Of a stretch of DNA of 64,000 bases, positions 25,898 through 34,133 are shown in pieces. The DNA is from Bradyrhizobium sp. 186. GTDB lineage: Bacteria; Pseudomonadota; Alphaproteobacteria; Rhizobiales; Xanthobacteraceae. How positions within the stretch are numbered: position 1 is the first letter of the stretch; each line of letters opens with the position of its first letter. Below the pieces are notes generated by a model. The model was given only the letters and a program-made list of their open reading frames with translations, was not told where the DNA came from and did no database searches. A program made the position numbers and the translations under genes. Location: NCBI RefSeq assembly GCF_023101685.1, contig NZ_CP082164.1, positions 2,046,001 to 2,110,000 on the forward strand. The letters are read 5' to 3'.

Positions 25898-26251
25898 CTA
25901 CACCGCGTCCGCCGGTACGAAGCAGCTGATGATGATGGCGCCGCGGTGATGGACGTACCACACCACGGCCTGGCCGACGGGATTGCCGCGATCGCGGATG
26001 ATGGCGCGGTCGGGCACCGCCATCCACTGTCCCTCGATCGGCACCCAATAGGCGCCGTTGCGTACGTCATACTCGGTGCGATGGCCGTCGGAGATGTCGC
26101 AGCAGGGCACGCCGTTCGGCGCCATCACGCTCTTGAACCAGGCGCGGATGTCGGGCGGAACGTTGTCGTATTGGCCGTTGTCGAACGCGAACGCGGCGCT
26201 CGTCAGCGCCGTCGTCGCGGCCAGCCAAACGCACAGTGCGAGCCTGTGCAT
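25898..26251 (-). CDS. Secreted hypothetical protein
   Basis: The protein is 117 residues. A signal peptide (MHRLALCVWLAATTALTSAA-FA) is followed by a compact domain with two adjacent cysteines (VPCCDISDGHRTEYDV) and a third near the end (IIISCFVPA). No family was recognised. It probably lies in the periplasm. It is upstream of the flavoprotein gene on the same strand, 82 bp apart. Confidence 0.72.
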   Translation of the reverse strand: MHRLALCVWLAATTALTSAAFAFDNGQYDNVPPDIRAWFKSVMAPNGVPCCDISDGHRTEYDVRNGAYWVPIEGQWMAVPDRAIIRDRGNPVGQAVVWYVHHRGAIIISCFVPADAV

Positions 26252-26423
26252 GCGATCCTCCTCATCGCGTGTCGTGCCATTGGCGCGCGATTGTCCCGCG
26301 CGTCGATTCGTATCGCTGATGCGATTAAGCCCGAGCTGTCAGCGCATTGCATGCTCAAATAATATGCGGCGTGGAGGCGCCACATATGATGCATTGCGAT
26401 ATGAGAACGTGGAGTCCGTCGTC

Positions 26424-27500
26424 CTACATCGTTCGCTGCGGCGCGGTTTGCAGCAATTGCCGGATCTGCTCGCTGTAGAATTTTGCGTTTCCAGTGGTGC
26501 CGTGGCCGCGCGTCTCGGTGCTCGCCTGGATCAGGTAAAGGCGTCCGTTCTTGACGCGCTTCATCGCAGCTTCCGTGATGCCGGTCTCGGGCGGGTTGCG
26601 CTCGTCGTCGGCGGAATTCATCAGCAGCAGCGACGCCTCGATCCGCTCCAGGCTATCAGCGGCATTGTAGTCGTGCGAGGCCTCCCACTGATAGATGAAG
26701 TCGTTGGCATCCGCCGTGACGGGTGTCGCGAGCCGCTCGTCGACGATCTTGTCGGCCTTGGCGGCCGTCGGTGCCTGCGACTGGTAGGCGAGTGTTCCGC
26801 CGATGCTCGCGATGCCGTAGGCGGTGATGGCGTACTTCATCGTGCGCGGCTGGCTCGTATAGTTGCCGCCGTTGTAGTCGGGATCGTTGCGGATGGTGTC
26901 GAGCATGATCCGGCGCAGCATCCAGTTGCGCGATGCCATCTCGGTCGGCTGCGAGGCCATCGGGATCAGAGCGTCCATCGCCTTCGGATATTTCTCCCCC
27001 CACAGCCAGGTGTGCATGCCGCCCATGGAATTGCCGATGACGAGCCGCAAATGCTTGACGCCGAGGCCTTCCGTCACCAGCCGGTATTGCGCCTCGACCA
27101 TGTCGTCGTAGTCGTATTTGGGAAAGCTCGTCTTCATCCCGTCGGAGGGTTTTGACGATTTGCCGTGGCCGACGCCATCGGGAATGATGATGTAGTATTT
27201 GGACGCATCGAGCGGCTGGCCGGCTCCGAACAGCTCGCCGCCAAAGCTGGCGGCCAGCATGCTCGTGGCTGAGCCGCCAGATCCGTGCAGCACCAGCACG
27301 GGCTGGCCGCTCGGCTCGCCTACGGTGGTGTAGTGCAGCCGCAGCTCCGGCATGACCTCACCGGTGTGGAATTTGAAATCCCTGGCGATCCAGTCGCCCT
27401 GCTTGGGCGCCGGATAATCGGCAGCCGTCGCTGATATCGAGATGGCCGGCAATGAGATGGACAGCAGAACCGCCGACAGCACCGCGCAACAAGTCTTCAT
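26424..27500 (-). CDS. Alpha/beta hydrolase, homoserine acetyltransferase-like, exported
   Basis: The protein is 358 residues. A signal peptide ends near SISATAA. Next come the oxyanion region LVLHGSGGSA, the nucleophile elbow IGNSMGGMHTW (Ser near residue 165), and the likely acid and base in NSADDERNPPETG and RGHGT. The layout with the long cap resembles homoserine O-acetyltransferase relatives, but a signal peptide argues for a periplasmic esterase or hydrolase. The substrate is unknown. Confidence 0.85.
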   Translation of the reverse strand: MKTCCAVLSAVLLSISLPAISISATAADYPAPKQGDWIARDFKFHTGEVMPELRLHYTTVGEPSGQPVLVLHGSGGSATSMLAASFGGELFGAGQPLDASKYYIIIPDGVGHGKSSKPSDGMKTSFPKYDYDDMVEAQYRLVTEGLGVKHLRLVIGNSMGGMHTWLWGEKYPKAMDALIPMASQPTEMASRNWMLRRIMLDTIRNDPDYNGGNYTSQPRTMKYAITAYGIASIGGTLAYQSQAPTAAKADKIVDERLATPVTADANDFIYQWEASHDYNAADSLERIEASLLLMNSADDERNPPETGITEAAMKRVKNGRLYLIQASTETRGHGTTGNAKFYSEQIRQLLQTAPQRTM

Positions 27501-27624
27501 GTTCCTCTCCCCAAGCGACTCGTAATCTGCGGCCGCATAGCGGGAACTTTAGCAGAACCGTCCGGAACGATGTAGGATTTCGGCTCCGCCGATCGTCTTT
27601 GAGGGAAACATCGGGAGAGACTGC

Positions 27625-27891
27625 ATGTGCCGTAACATCAAGACGCTGTTCAACTTCGAGCCGGCGGCGACGGAGGACGAGATTCATGCCAGCGCGCTCC
27701 AGTTCGTGCGCAAGCTGTCCGGCTTCAACAGGCCGTCGCAGGCCAACGAGGCGGCCTTCGACCGCGCGGTCGCCGAGGTGTCTGAGGCCGCGCGCCGGCT
27801 GCTAACCTCGCTGCACACTCACGCGCCGGCGCGCGACCGCGAAACCGAGGCGGAAAAGGCGAAGGAGCGCTCGCGGCTGCGCTTCGGTTAG
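27625..27891 (+). CDS. DUF2277 family protein
   Basis: The protein is 88 residues, starting MCRNIKTLFNFEPAATEDEI, the signature of DUF2277. A helical ALQFVRKLSGF and a highly charged C-terminus (RETEAEKAKERSR) follow. It is a small cytoplasmic protein of unknown function. Codon use is ordinary. It stands alone. Confidence 0.85.
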   Translation: MCRNIKTLFNFEPAATEDEIHASALQFVRKLSGFNRPSQANEAAFDRAVAEVSEAARRLLTSLHTHAPARDRETEAEKAKERSRLRFG

Positions 27892-27988
27892 TCAGCGCTC
27901 GCGTAAGCTCCGTGATCTGGCTCACGGTCAGAGCGGCGTTAACGCGCGATGGTGTTCGCCGGGGTTTTGACAACCCGGGAGCACGACC

Positions 27989-28210
27989 ATGAGCCGCCCC
28001 CTTCTTCCGCTGAAAGCAGGTGCCCTCGTCTTCACGATGCTGTGGACGGCATGGATGATGTGGTGGAGCGGCTCGTTCAGCAGCGCCAACGTCGTCATCC
28101 TGGCCTTGTGCGGCACGGTGGTCGGCTATCTCTGGTATCGCGCCATGCGCTGGCAGTTCGAGCGCATGGGTATGGTGCCGCGCAAGGATGACTCCTCAAG
28201 CGCTTCCTGA
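27989..28210 (+). CDS. Small two-TM membrane protein
   Basis: The protein is 73 residues. Two hydrophobic segments (ALVFTMLWTAWMMWW and VVILALCGTVVGYLWY) are followed by a basic C-terminus. It has no recognised domain. ATG 27989 comes after a GGGAG stretch. The function is unknown. Confidence 0.65.
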   Translation: MSRPLLPLKAGALVFTMLWTAWMMWWSGSFSSANVVILALCGTVVGYLWYRAMRWQFERMGMVPRKDDSSSAS

Positions 28211-28295
28211 AACAGACGCATGTCCCGCACGCGCGCGCCGCTAGTTCCGCCGGCGCATCGCGCCGGGCTTGATCAACATCAATCGGCGGGACGCG

Positions 28296-28544
28296 CTAGT
28301 CCTGATATGCGGGCACGTCGATGCCGGAAGCGGCGTAGAGCCTGATCTTGTTGCGCAGCGTTCGCACCGACAGACCGAGCACGCGCGCCGCGCGCGTGCG
28401 GTTGCCGTCGCAGCGAAGCAGCGTCTGGAGCACCAGCTCGCGCTCGATCTCGTCGACGGTCGCGCCGATCAGAAGCGGAACGATCTGGCTGGGAGCAAGG
28501 AATTGTGCGCCCTCTTCGGGCGCCGCGACATGAACAGTGGTCAT
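28296..28544 (-). CDS. Fis/FlbD-type helix-turn-helix protein
   Basis: The protein is 82 residues from ATG 28544, with GGGGAG eight bases upstream. VDEIERELVLQTLLRCDGNR, then TRAARVLGLSVRTLRNKIRL is the C-terminal Fis-like DNA-binding domain of NtrC/FlbD regulators, closest in wording to the flagellar regulator FlbD. Receiver and ATPase domains are absent and no flagellar gene is near. It may be a stand-alone DNA-binding protein or an orphaned piece. ATG 28550 is an alternative start. Confidence 0.78.
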   Translation of the reverse strand: MTTVHVAAPEEGAQFLAPSQIVPLLIGATVDEIERELVLQTLLRCDGNRTRAARVLGLSVRTLRNKIRLYAASGIDVPAYQD

Positions 28545-28791
28545 CAACATAACTCCCCGATCAACGCCCGCTTCCATCGTTGGAAGCGGATCGAGAACAG
28601 ACGACCCCCAAGCCGTAGATCTACGGTGAGCGGGTTTGGTTAATGAAAGGTTAACCGCCGGCGAATGCGCGAATTGACCTTGGGATTGCCGCGAAGTCGT
28701 CGCGATTGGCACGGTTTGCATAGTGTTGCGGCCCGATCTCGCTCCACAAATTCACTGTCATCGCGCATGTGGAGAGAGCATCGCGCTTCGG

Positions 28792-29559
28792 TCACACCGT
28801 GCGATAGCCGCCGTCCACCATCACGATCGTTCCCGTGACGTAGGACGACAGATCCGACGCGAGGAAGATCGCGGGGCCTACGATATCGTCGGGCTTGCCG
28901 GTGCGCGCGAGCGGGGTGTGGTCGACGAAGGCCTGCACCAGCGCCGGATTGGTGGCGCGCACATTGGCGTTGATGTTGGTCTCGATGAAGCCGGGCCCGA
29001 TCGCATTGACGCGCACGCCCTCCTTGCCGAGTTCGACCGCGAGCGCCTTGGTGAAGCCGAGCACGCCGTGCTTCGAGGTCGTGTACGCGGCCGAGCTTGG
29101 CGTGCGCAGATGCACGAAGGACTGGATCGAGCCGATATTGACGATGCGGCCCTTGCTCGCGCGCAAGGGAGCCAGGAACGCCTGCGTCATGTTGAAGACG
29201 CCGTTGAGATTGAGCGAGATGATGTCGTTCCAGTCCTTTGCCACCGTCTCCGTATCCGCGGTGAAGGCGTTGCGGCGGGTGATGCCGGCATTGTTGACGA
29301 GGATCGAGACCTGTCCGACCTTGTCGGCGACCTGCTTGGCCAGCGCGAAACAATCGTCACGCTTGGTCACGTCGAGCGCGAAGCTCTCGGCCTTACCGCC
29401 GGCCTTGCGGATCTCCAGGGCGGCTTCCGCCACCGTGTCGGCATTGACGTCGAGCAGCACGATCTGCGCGCCCTCGCGTGCGTAGCCTGCCGCGATCGCC
29501 CGGCCGATGCCGGAACCGGCGCCCGTGACGACAGCGATGTGGTTTGCGAGCAACGCCAT
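28792..29559 (-). CDS. SDR-family oxidoreductase (glucose/gluconate dehydrogenase type)
   Basis: The protein is 255 residues. The cofactor motif is GAGSGIGRA (residues 13-21), followed by NNAG, the catalytic IGSIQS serine region, and YTTSK (Tyr-x3-Lys) near residue 157. The C-terminal VTGTIVMVDGGY is typical of classical SDRs. The Asp after strand 2 (LLDVNAD) favours NAD(H). The substrate is undetermined; sugar or polyol oxidation is a guess from general similarity. Confidence 0.88.
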   Translation of the reverse strand: MALLANHIAVVTGAGSGIGRAIAAGYAREGAQIVLLDVNADTVAEAALEIRKAGGKAESFALDVTKRDDCFALAKQVADKVGQVSILVNNAGITRRNAFTADTETVAKDWNDIISLNLNGVFNMTQAFLAPLRASKGRIVNIGSIQSFVHLRTPSSAAYTTSKHGVLGFTKALAVELGKEGVRVNAIGPGFIETNINANVRATNPALVQAFVDHTPLARTGKPDDIVGPAIFLASDLSSYVTGTIVMVDGGYRTV

Positions 29560-29670
29560 GACATTTTCCTCCCGGATTCGTTTCGAAGTTTCATGAAAGG
29601 CTAACTCGAAATTAAGGGGTCGGAAACGGCGGCCTTGGCATACTGATCTTGATTGCTAAACGTTGCGCGC

Positions 29671-30156
29671 ATGATGGAACGGCTTGAATCCTGGAAACTG
29701 GCGCTCGAGCGCCTGCGGTCGGCGGAGTCCGCCGACTGGGCCGAGGCTGGCCGGGTCGTGGCCGAGATCGTGCGGATGAGCACCGATGCCACGCTGCGGC
29801 AGGCGGCCGGCCAGGCGCTTCCCGTGCTGCGCCAGGCCGTCGACAATGACGATCGCAGCGTCACGCTGGCGGCGCAGCGCCGCATCTGTGTGATCCTCGA
29901 GGTCATCCACGACCTGACCGCGCCGCGCTTCGGCCGCCGCAACGCCATGCCGAAGAAGCTTTCCGGCGAGGATCGCGCGCGCAGGATGCTTGGCCTGCCA
30001 CTGGCGGTGCAGCTCACCTGCGACGACATCAATCAGGCTTATCGCCGTGCCGCCAAGGGCAAGCATCCCGACCAGGGCGGCAGCGCGCAAGCCTTCATCG
30101 ACCTCGCCGCCGCGCGCGACATCCTCATTCATCCCGGCGCCCACAAGGACGCGTGA
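29671..30156 (+). CDS. Protein with C-terminal J-domain-like segment
   Basis: The protein is 161 residues from ATG 29671. The N-terminal two-thirds are helical and unrecognised. The C-terminus (RMLGLPLAVQLTCDDINQAY, then RRAAKGKHPDQGG) contains the HPD tripeptide and helix II/III pattern of a J domain, ending FIDLAAARDILI. It could be a specialised DnaK co-chaperone. An upstream TTG at 29653 is possible but has no ribosome site. Confidence 0.68.
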   Translation: MMERLESWKLALERLRSAESADWAEAGRVVAEIVRMSTDATLRQAAGQALPVLRQAVDNDDRSVTLAAQRRICVILEVIHDLTAPRFGRRNAMPKKLSGEDRARRMLGLPLAVQLTCDDINQAYRRAAKGKHPDQGGSAQAFIDLAAARDILIHPGAHKDA

Positions 30157-30174
30157 GAGCACATATGCTATCCT

Positions 30175-30206
30175 GTAGCCCGGATGAGCGAAGCGATATC
30201 CGGGAC
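30175..30206 (+). repeat. REP hairpin, left of RAYT gene
   Basis: GTAGCCCGGATGAGCGAAGC then GATATCCGGGAC forms an imperfect hairpin (CCCGGAT...ATCCGGG). The inverted counterpart is at 30774-30803. Together they bracket the transposase gene. Confidence 0.85.
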
Positions 30207-30217
30207 AGGTCTAGCCC

Positions 30218-30760
30218 ATGGTTCTGTACCGCAGAAATTTTCTTCCCGGCGGCACTTATTTCTTCACCGTGACACTTTCGGATCGCCGGTCAAGTCTACT
30301 GGTCGAGAACATTGATGCGCTACGCGCCGCCTTTCGGACGGCTCGAAAGGAGCGTCCGTTCGAGATTGAAGCAGTCGTAATCCTTCGGGATCATCTGCAT
30401 GCCATCATGAAACTTCCGGTCGATGACTCCGACGTCGCAGGACGCTGGCGCAGGATCAAGGGGCATTTCAGCAGCGCGCTACTCCATGTCGGTGCTGATA
30501 TTGCGCGTCACGCCAATGGGGAACTGGCGCTATGGCAGCGTCGCTACTGGGAGCATACGATCCGCGACGAAGATGACTTCGCGCGCCATGTCGACTATGT
30601 TCACTTCAACCCGGTCAAACACGGCTACGTTCGCCGCGTGGCTGACTGGCCCCATTCGTCCTTTCACCGCCATGTGCGGGCAGGGTTGCTTCCTGAAGAT
30701 TGGGCCGGTGATGCCGGCGAAGGTGCGGGTGCGTTCGGGGAGCCTGCGGAGGGGACTTGA
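30218..30760 (+). CDS. REP-associated tyrosine transposase (RAYT)
   Basis: The protein is 180 residues of the Transposase_17/IS200-like Y1 family. The start VLYRRNFLPGGTYFFTVTL is typical of RAYTs, the HUH-type motif is LRDHLHAIM near residue 60, and RYWEHTIRDEDDFARHVDYV and HFNPVKHGY are the second signature. These domesticated Y1 enzymes cut and move REP hairpins. The gene is flanked by inverted REPs whose family recurs at 33346, 36316 and 38515. The start codon could be ATG 30218. Confidence 0.93.
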   Translation: MVLYRRNFLPGGTYFFTVTLSDRRSSLLVENIDALRAAFRTARKERPFEIEAVVILRDHLHAIMKLPVDDSDVAGRWRRIKGHFSSALLHVGADIARHANGELALWQRRYWEHTIRDEDDFARHVDYVHFNPVKHGYVRRVADWPHSSFHRHVRAGLLPEDWAGDAGEGAGAFGEPAEGT

Positions 30761-30773
30761 TTCGGGACGAAGA

Positions 30774-30803
30774 CCCGGATGTCGCTTCGCTCATCCGGGC
30801 TAC
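30774..30803 (-). repeat. REP hairpin, right of RAYT gene (inverted)
   Basis: CCCGGATGTCGCTTCGCTCA then TCCGGGCTAC is the inverted counterpart of the left REP. It lies 13 bp after the RAYT stop codon. Confidence 0.85.
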
Positions 30804-30825
30804 AAGGAACTTCAAGAGGTGGGCC

Positions 30826-31464
30826 TCAGCTCTTATTCACGCAGCTCGGATAGGGCGCGGCTTCGCCCGACACGATCGGGCAGAGATCGATCGGGCGCAG
30901 CTCGCGCAGGCGCGTCTGCCAGCGCTCGTCGTTGACCTGCGGCTCGTCGCTTTCCGCGCCGCGTTCGGCCCATTGGATGGTGTAGTAGTCGGTCGCGCCC
31001 TTCAGCGTGATCAAGAGCGCGGTCTCGCTGTGCCGGGTCGGTCCGCTGTCGACCCTGCCGCAGCCGATGACGGCGACGAAGCCTTCGAAGCGGCCGAAGG
31101 TCGTGGCGCCGAGCGGCTTCGCCGCAAAACTGTCGGGGCAGGCCGACTTGAAGCCGCCCGCGATCGAGCCTGCGAGCTTCTCCGGCGATGCATCGGGATT
31201 TGAAGTCAGGCCCTTCTCGCCGGTCACCGTGATCATCTGGGTCCAGCGTTCGGGCGTCTCGCCCTTCAGCACGGCTTCGCGGATGTAGTGGCCGCCCTTG
31301 GTGTTCTCGAACACCACGACGAAATTCGACGGCATCGAGAAGGAGACGAGCTGGCCGAAGATCGGCGAGATCACGCGGAACGATTGCGGGGCCTGCGCCT
31401 GCGCCACGCAGGCGAGCGCGAACGATGCGGCCAGCAGGGTTGCCTTCGTCGTCGACGCGCGCAT
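30826..31464 (-). CDS. Secreted hypothetical protein
   Basis: The protein is 212 residues from ATG 31464. A signal peptide (TTKATLLAASFALACVAQA-QA) is followed by a soluble domain with three cysteines after the signal peptide (SACPDSF, VIGCGRV, LCPIVSG). No family was recognised. It is probably periplasmic. The reading frame extends upstream to 31548 but without a signal-peptide-compatible start. Confidence 0.72.
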   Translation of the reverse strand: MRASTTKATLLAASFALACVAQAQAPQSFRVISPIFGQLVSFSMPSNFVVVFENTKGGHYIREAVLKGETPERWTQMITVTGEKGLTSNPDASPEKLAGSIAGGFKSACPDSFAAKPLGATTFGRFEGFVAVIGCGRVDSGPTRHSETALLITLKGATDYYTIQWAERGAESDEPQVNDERWQTRLRELRPIDLCPIVSGEAAPYPSCVNKS

Positions 31465-31635
31465 CGATCGAAATCCTGCCAGGTGCAGTGGGAGGGGTGG
31501 GTGGGACGCTTGGGGGTGCGCCCCGGACAAGATGTGAGTAGGGCGCAAGTTGCGACAGGTTCAAAATGGGCAAGCGAAAATACTGGAATTTCGCTGAAAA
31601 ATAAGGGCCGCGCCGCCGCGGGCCCCCGAAAAAGC

Positions 31636-31665
31636 GAAGGCGGGCTGCCTGCGCAACCCGCCTTC
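31636..31665. terminator. Hairpin terminator
   Basis: GAAGGCGGG and CCCGCCTTC form a 9-bp stem around a 12-base loop, 25 bp after the stop of the minus-strand gene at 31690. Upstream on the minus strand lies a second G/C-rich hairpin (GGGCCGCG...). No strong T-run is present on the minus strand. Confidence 0.6.
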
Positions 31666-31689
31666 AAATCCGTTCTGCTGTGAACCAGC

Positions 31690-31950
31690 TCAGAGCGTGC
31701 AGCGGCGCTCCGCGCGCAGCTTGATCTGGAGATCCGAAGCCGCGGTGAAGGTCGGGAGCGGCTTGCTGACGATCTTGTAGGTCGAAGCTCCCCACTGGAA
31801 CGGCTTGTACTTGAGGTCCTCGTTCCAGACCTGGCAGATGCCGGTGTTGTCCCAGCGGATCACGTAATAGCCGACCGCCGCCGACGCCGGCACGGCAAAC
31901 ACGGAGGTGGCGATGCCGGCAACGGCACAGAGGGCGAGAACGCGACGCAT
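31690..31950 (-). CDS. Small secreted hypothetical protein
   Basis: The protein is 86 residues. The signal peptide is MRRVLALCAVAGIATSVFA-VPASA. The mature part contains YYVIRWDNTGICQVWNED and a C-terminal RAERRCTL, so two cysteines could form a disulfide. ATG 31950 has AGGAG about 9 bases upstream. Periplasmic location is likely, function unknown. Confidence 0.75.
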   Translation of the reverse strand: MRRVLALCAVAGIATSVFAVPASAAVGYYVIRWDNTGICQVWNEDLKYKPFQWGASTYKIVSKPLPTFTAASDLQIKLRAERRCTL

Positions 31951-32064
31951 GAAATATCTCCTGATGGGGAACGTGACCGGAAACTGGTGCGGCAAAACTG
32001 CGCGGCTGGCAAGCCGGGGCGCCGGCCGATCACGGATATGTCAGCCGGCAGCCTGTCCCGCGGA

Positions 32065-32451
32065 TCATCCCTTCGCCAGCGATGCCACCGCCTCGATCTC
32101 GATCAGCATCTTCGGGTCGGGCAGCGCCTGCACCACGCAGGTGGTGCGCGCGGGGTAGGGCGGCGGGCCGAACGCGCCGGCATAGAGCGCGTTCATCGCG
32201 GCAACGTCGGAGGTGCGGGTCAAGAGCACGTTGACCTTGACGAGATCGCGCGTGGTGGCGCCGGCTTCGTCGAGTACGCGCTTGATGTTGACGACGACAT
32301 TGGCGAACTGCGCGTCGAAGCCATCAGGCAGCGCGCCGCCGGCATCGAAGCCGGGAATGCCGGAGATGAACAGGAGGTCGCCGACGCGCGCGGCAAAGGA
32401 CAGCGGCGGCGCCTTCACGTGCGGCGGGGGCGCAAAATGCTGGATCGGCAT
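32065..32451 (-). CDS. RidA/YjgF family protein
   Basis: The protein is 128 residues. GDLLFISGIPGFDAGG is the N-terminal block, VKVNVLLTRTSDVAAMN the middle, and YPARTTCVVQALPDPKMLIE the active-site block with the conserved Arg (ART) and the final IEIEAVA. RidA proteins hydrolyse reactive enamines and imines from PLP enzymes; this one is a divergent subfamily member. It is monocistronic. Confidence 0.9.
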   Translation of the reverse strand: MPIQHFAPPPHVKAPPLSFAARVGDLLFISGIPGFDAGGALPDGFDAQFANVVVNIKRVLDEAGATTRDLVKVNVLLTRTSDVAAMNALYAGAFGPPPYPARTTCVVQALPDPKMLIEIEAVASLAKG

Positions 32452-32889
32452 GGGTCACCTCGGATGGGACGGTGGCGTCGCTCGCATCAACGTAGCGACA
32501 TGCGGGACCCGCTCCAACAAAAAACGCGAAAACAACCCCATGCAAAGTAGAAATCGCTAGCCTTTTTCGCCTCCAGCAACGCCGCGAATACATTTGACTC
32601 GTCGGGCAAAACACCAGCACAATTGCATCGTAGGCGTGGCGTGGTTTGCGGCACCACCGGCGTCATGCCCCGGCTTGACCGGGGCATCCAGTACGCCGCG
32701 GCGCCTCGGTTCAATCGTTGATGTCTGGAATACTGGATCGCCCGGTCAAGCCGGGCGATGACAGTTGAACGCGCCGCTGCACCTCACGTCTCACGTCCGC
32801 TTCATCATTTTGCCGCCGCGATCGATCGGATAAATTCACTTCGTCTGATTCGATTCCACCCTTGAAAAAATAGCCCCCGGAGACGCCCC
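32452..32889. other. 438-bp spacer without a gene; holds a palindrome
   Basis: The left 200 bp contain no reading frame with recognisable content. At 32661-32762 there is a palindrome, and the last 100 bp must hold the promoter of the gene at 32890. Confidence 0.5.
32661..32762 (+). repeat. Intergenic palindrome (class A variant)
   Basis: CGTCATGCCCCGGCTTGACC on the left and TCGCCCGGTCAAGCCGGGCG-ATGAC on the right are inverted; inner arms GCATCCAGTA and ATACTGGATC also pair. Confidence 0.75.
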
Positions 32890-33324
32890 ATGAAGATCGC
32901 TTCCACCTTGCGCGCCGCGCTGGTCGCCATTGCCGCTCTCGCCGGCCTCTCGACCGCGGCGCAGGCCGACGGCGGCACCGTGGTGCTGACGATCTACAAG
33001 GCGGGCTGGTTCATCGGCGGCTCGGGCGGGAGCGGCGTGCTCAACTTCCGCGGCCGCTCCTATTCGCTCTCCACCGGCGGGCTCGACTACGGCCTCGTGT
33101 TCGGCGGCTCCAAGACCGTGCTGCGCGGCCGCGTCTCCAACATCAACCGTCCCTCCGATGTCGCCGGCGTCTACGGCGCCGCCGGTGCCGGCCTCGCGAT
33201 CGGCCGCGGCGCCCGCGCCATCGTGCTCACCAATCAGAAGGGCGCGGTGCTGGAATTGACGGGTACGCAGGTCGGGTTGATGGCGAACGCCGATCTGAGC
33301 GGGTTGGCGATCACGATGCGGTAG
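32890..33324 (+). CDS. Secreted Gly-rich hypothetical protein
   Basis: The protein is 144 residues. A signal peptide ends at AAQA-DG. The mature part (GGSGGSGVLNFRGRSYSLST, then GLVFGGSKTVLRGRV and YGAAGAGLAIGRGARA) is Gly-rich with repeated beta-type strands, resembling the envelope-integrity DUF1134-like domains; that link is weak. ATG 32890 is preceded by GGAG. Confidence 0.72.
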   Translation: MKIASTLRAALVAIAALAGLSTAAQADGGTVVLTIYKAGWFIGGSGGSGVLNFRGRSYSLSTGGLDYGLVFGGSKTVLRGRVSNINRPSDVAGVYGAAGAGLAIGRGARAIVLTNQKGAVLELTGTQVGLMANADLSGLAITMR

Positions 33325-33345
33325 GGGCGCCTCGAATCTCAATTC

Positions 33346-33419
33346 GTAGCCCGCATGAGCGTTTGCGACATGCGGGGGCAACTCTCGGCCCCGGATGTCG
33401 CTTCGCCCATCCGGGCTAC
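33346..33419 (+). repeat. REP pair (BIME-like)
   Basis: GTAGCCCGCATGAGCGTTTG, CGACATGCGGG on the left and CCCGGATGTCGCTTCGCCCA, TCCGGGCTAC on the right are two inverted REP hairpins of the RAYT-linked family. Confidence 0.82.
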
Positions 33420-33426
33420 GCTCCCG

Positions 33427-34122
33427 TCACGCTCCACCGACCGCCGCATGAATCGTCTCGCAATGCGTGACGAGATTTTCGTGCGTATCGACGAACGCCT
33501 TGATCGGCGTCGGGATCGGCAGGAAATAGATGTTGGCGATGAAGCCGTAGACGCCGGCGTCGATGCTGGTCGGCCCCTCACCATGCACAAAACCCTCCGC
33601 AGGCACGATCTCGGCCAGAACCTGGAGGTCGGCGAGTCCCCGCGCGTAGGCCTGTTCGGGCGTGTAGCGACCGATGCCCTGGAAATGATAGCGCTGCGCG
33701 TTGTAGGCTTTTGCCTTGTCCAGCCCTGCCGCGTCGATCTGCTTGTGCTGTGCCATGAAGGCATCGCGAAACGCCGGATAATAGCGCTCGTCCTTCCAGC
33801 GCGAATACGACATCACCCAGTAGAGATCGTCGAGCATGCGCGTGACGAGGTGATTGGTCCGGCGCTCGGCCGCCGACAGCCCCGCGTCGATAGTCAGGCG
33901 GTATTTTGCGATTGCGTGCGCGATGATCGTCTCGCTGTCGCCGATGGTCTCGCCGTCATCCATAATATAAGGAAGCTGCCCGCGCGGCGCAGCGGAGGCA
34001 TCGAACAGGTGCTTGTGCATGAACGAAACGCCCGCGAACCTGAGGAAGGCGTAGACTTTCAGGCCATATCCGTTGTTGTCTGCGACACCGAACAATTCCG
34101 GGTAGGAATAGAGGGTCAGCAT
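33427..34122 (-). CDS. Glutathione S-transferase family protein
   Basis: The protein is 231 residues. The N-terminal thioredoxin-like domain (TLYSYPELFG, then GQLPYIMDDGETIGDSETII) fits the GSH site motif P-x-x-x-D-S-x-x-I. The C-terminal helical domain follows (VTRMLDDLYWV, SIDAGVYGFIANI). It is a divergent member of the class with an N-terminal GST_N_4-like domain. GGGAGCG precedes ATG 34122. It lies 11 bp after the next upstream gene, so both form an operon. Confidence 0.85.
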   Translation of the reverse strand: MLTLYSYPELFGVADNNGYGLKVYAFLRFAGVSFMHKHLFDASAAPRGQLPYIMDDGETIGDSETIIAHAIAKYRLTIDAGLSAAERRTNHLVTRMLDDLYWVMSYSRWKDERYYPAFRDAFMAQHKQIDAAGLDKAKAYNAQRYHFQGIGRYTPEQAYARGLADLQVLAEIVPAEGFVHGEGPTSIDAGVYGFIANIYFLPIPTPIKAFVDTHENLVTHCETIHAAVGGA

Positions 34123-34133
34123 CGTCGCTCCCT

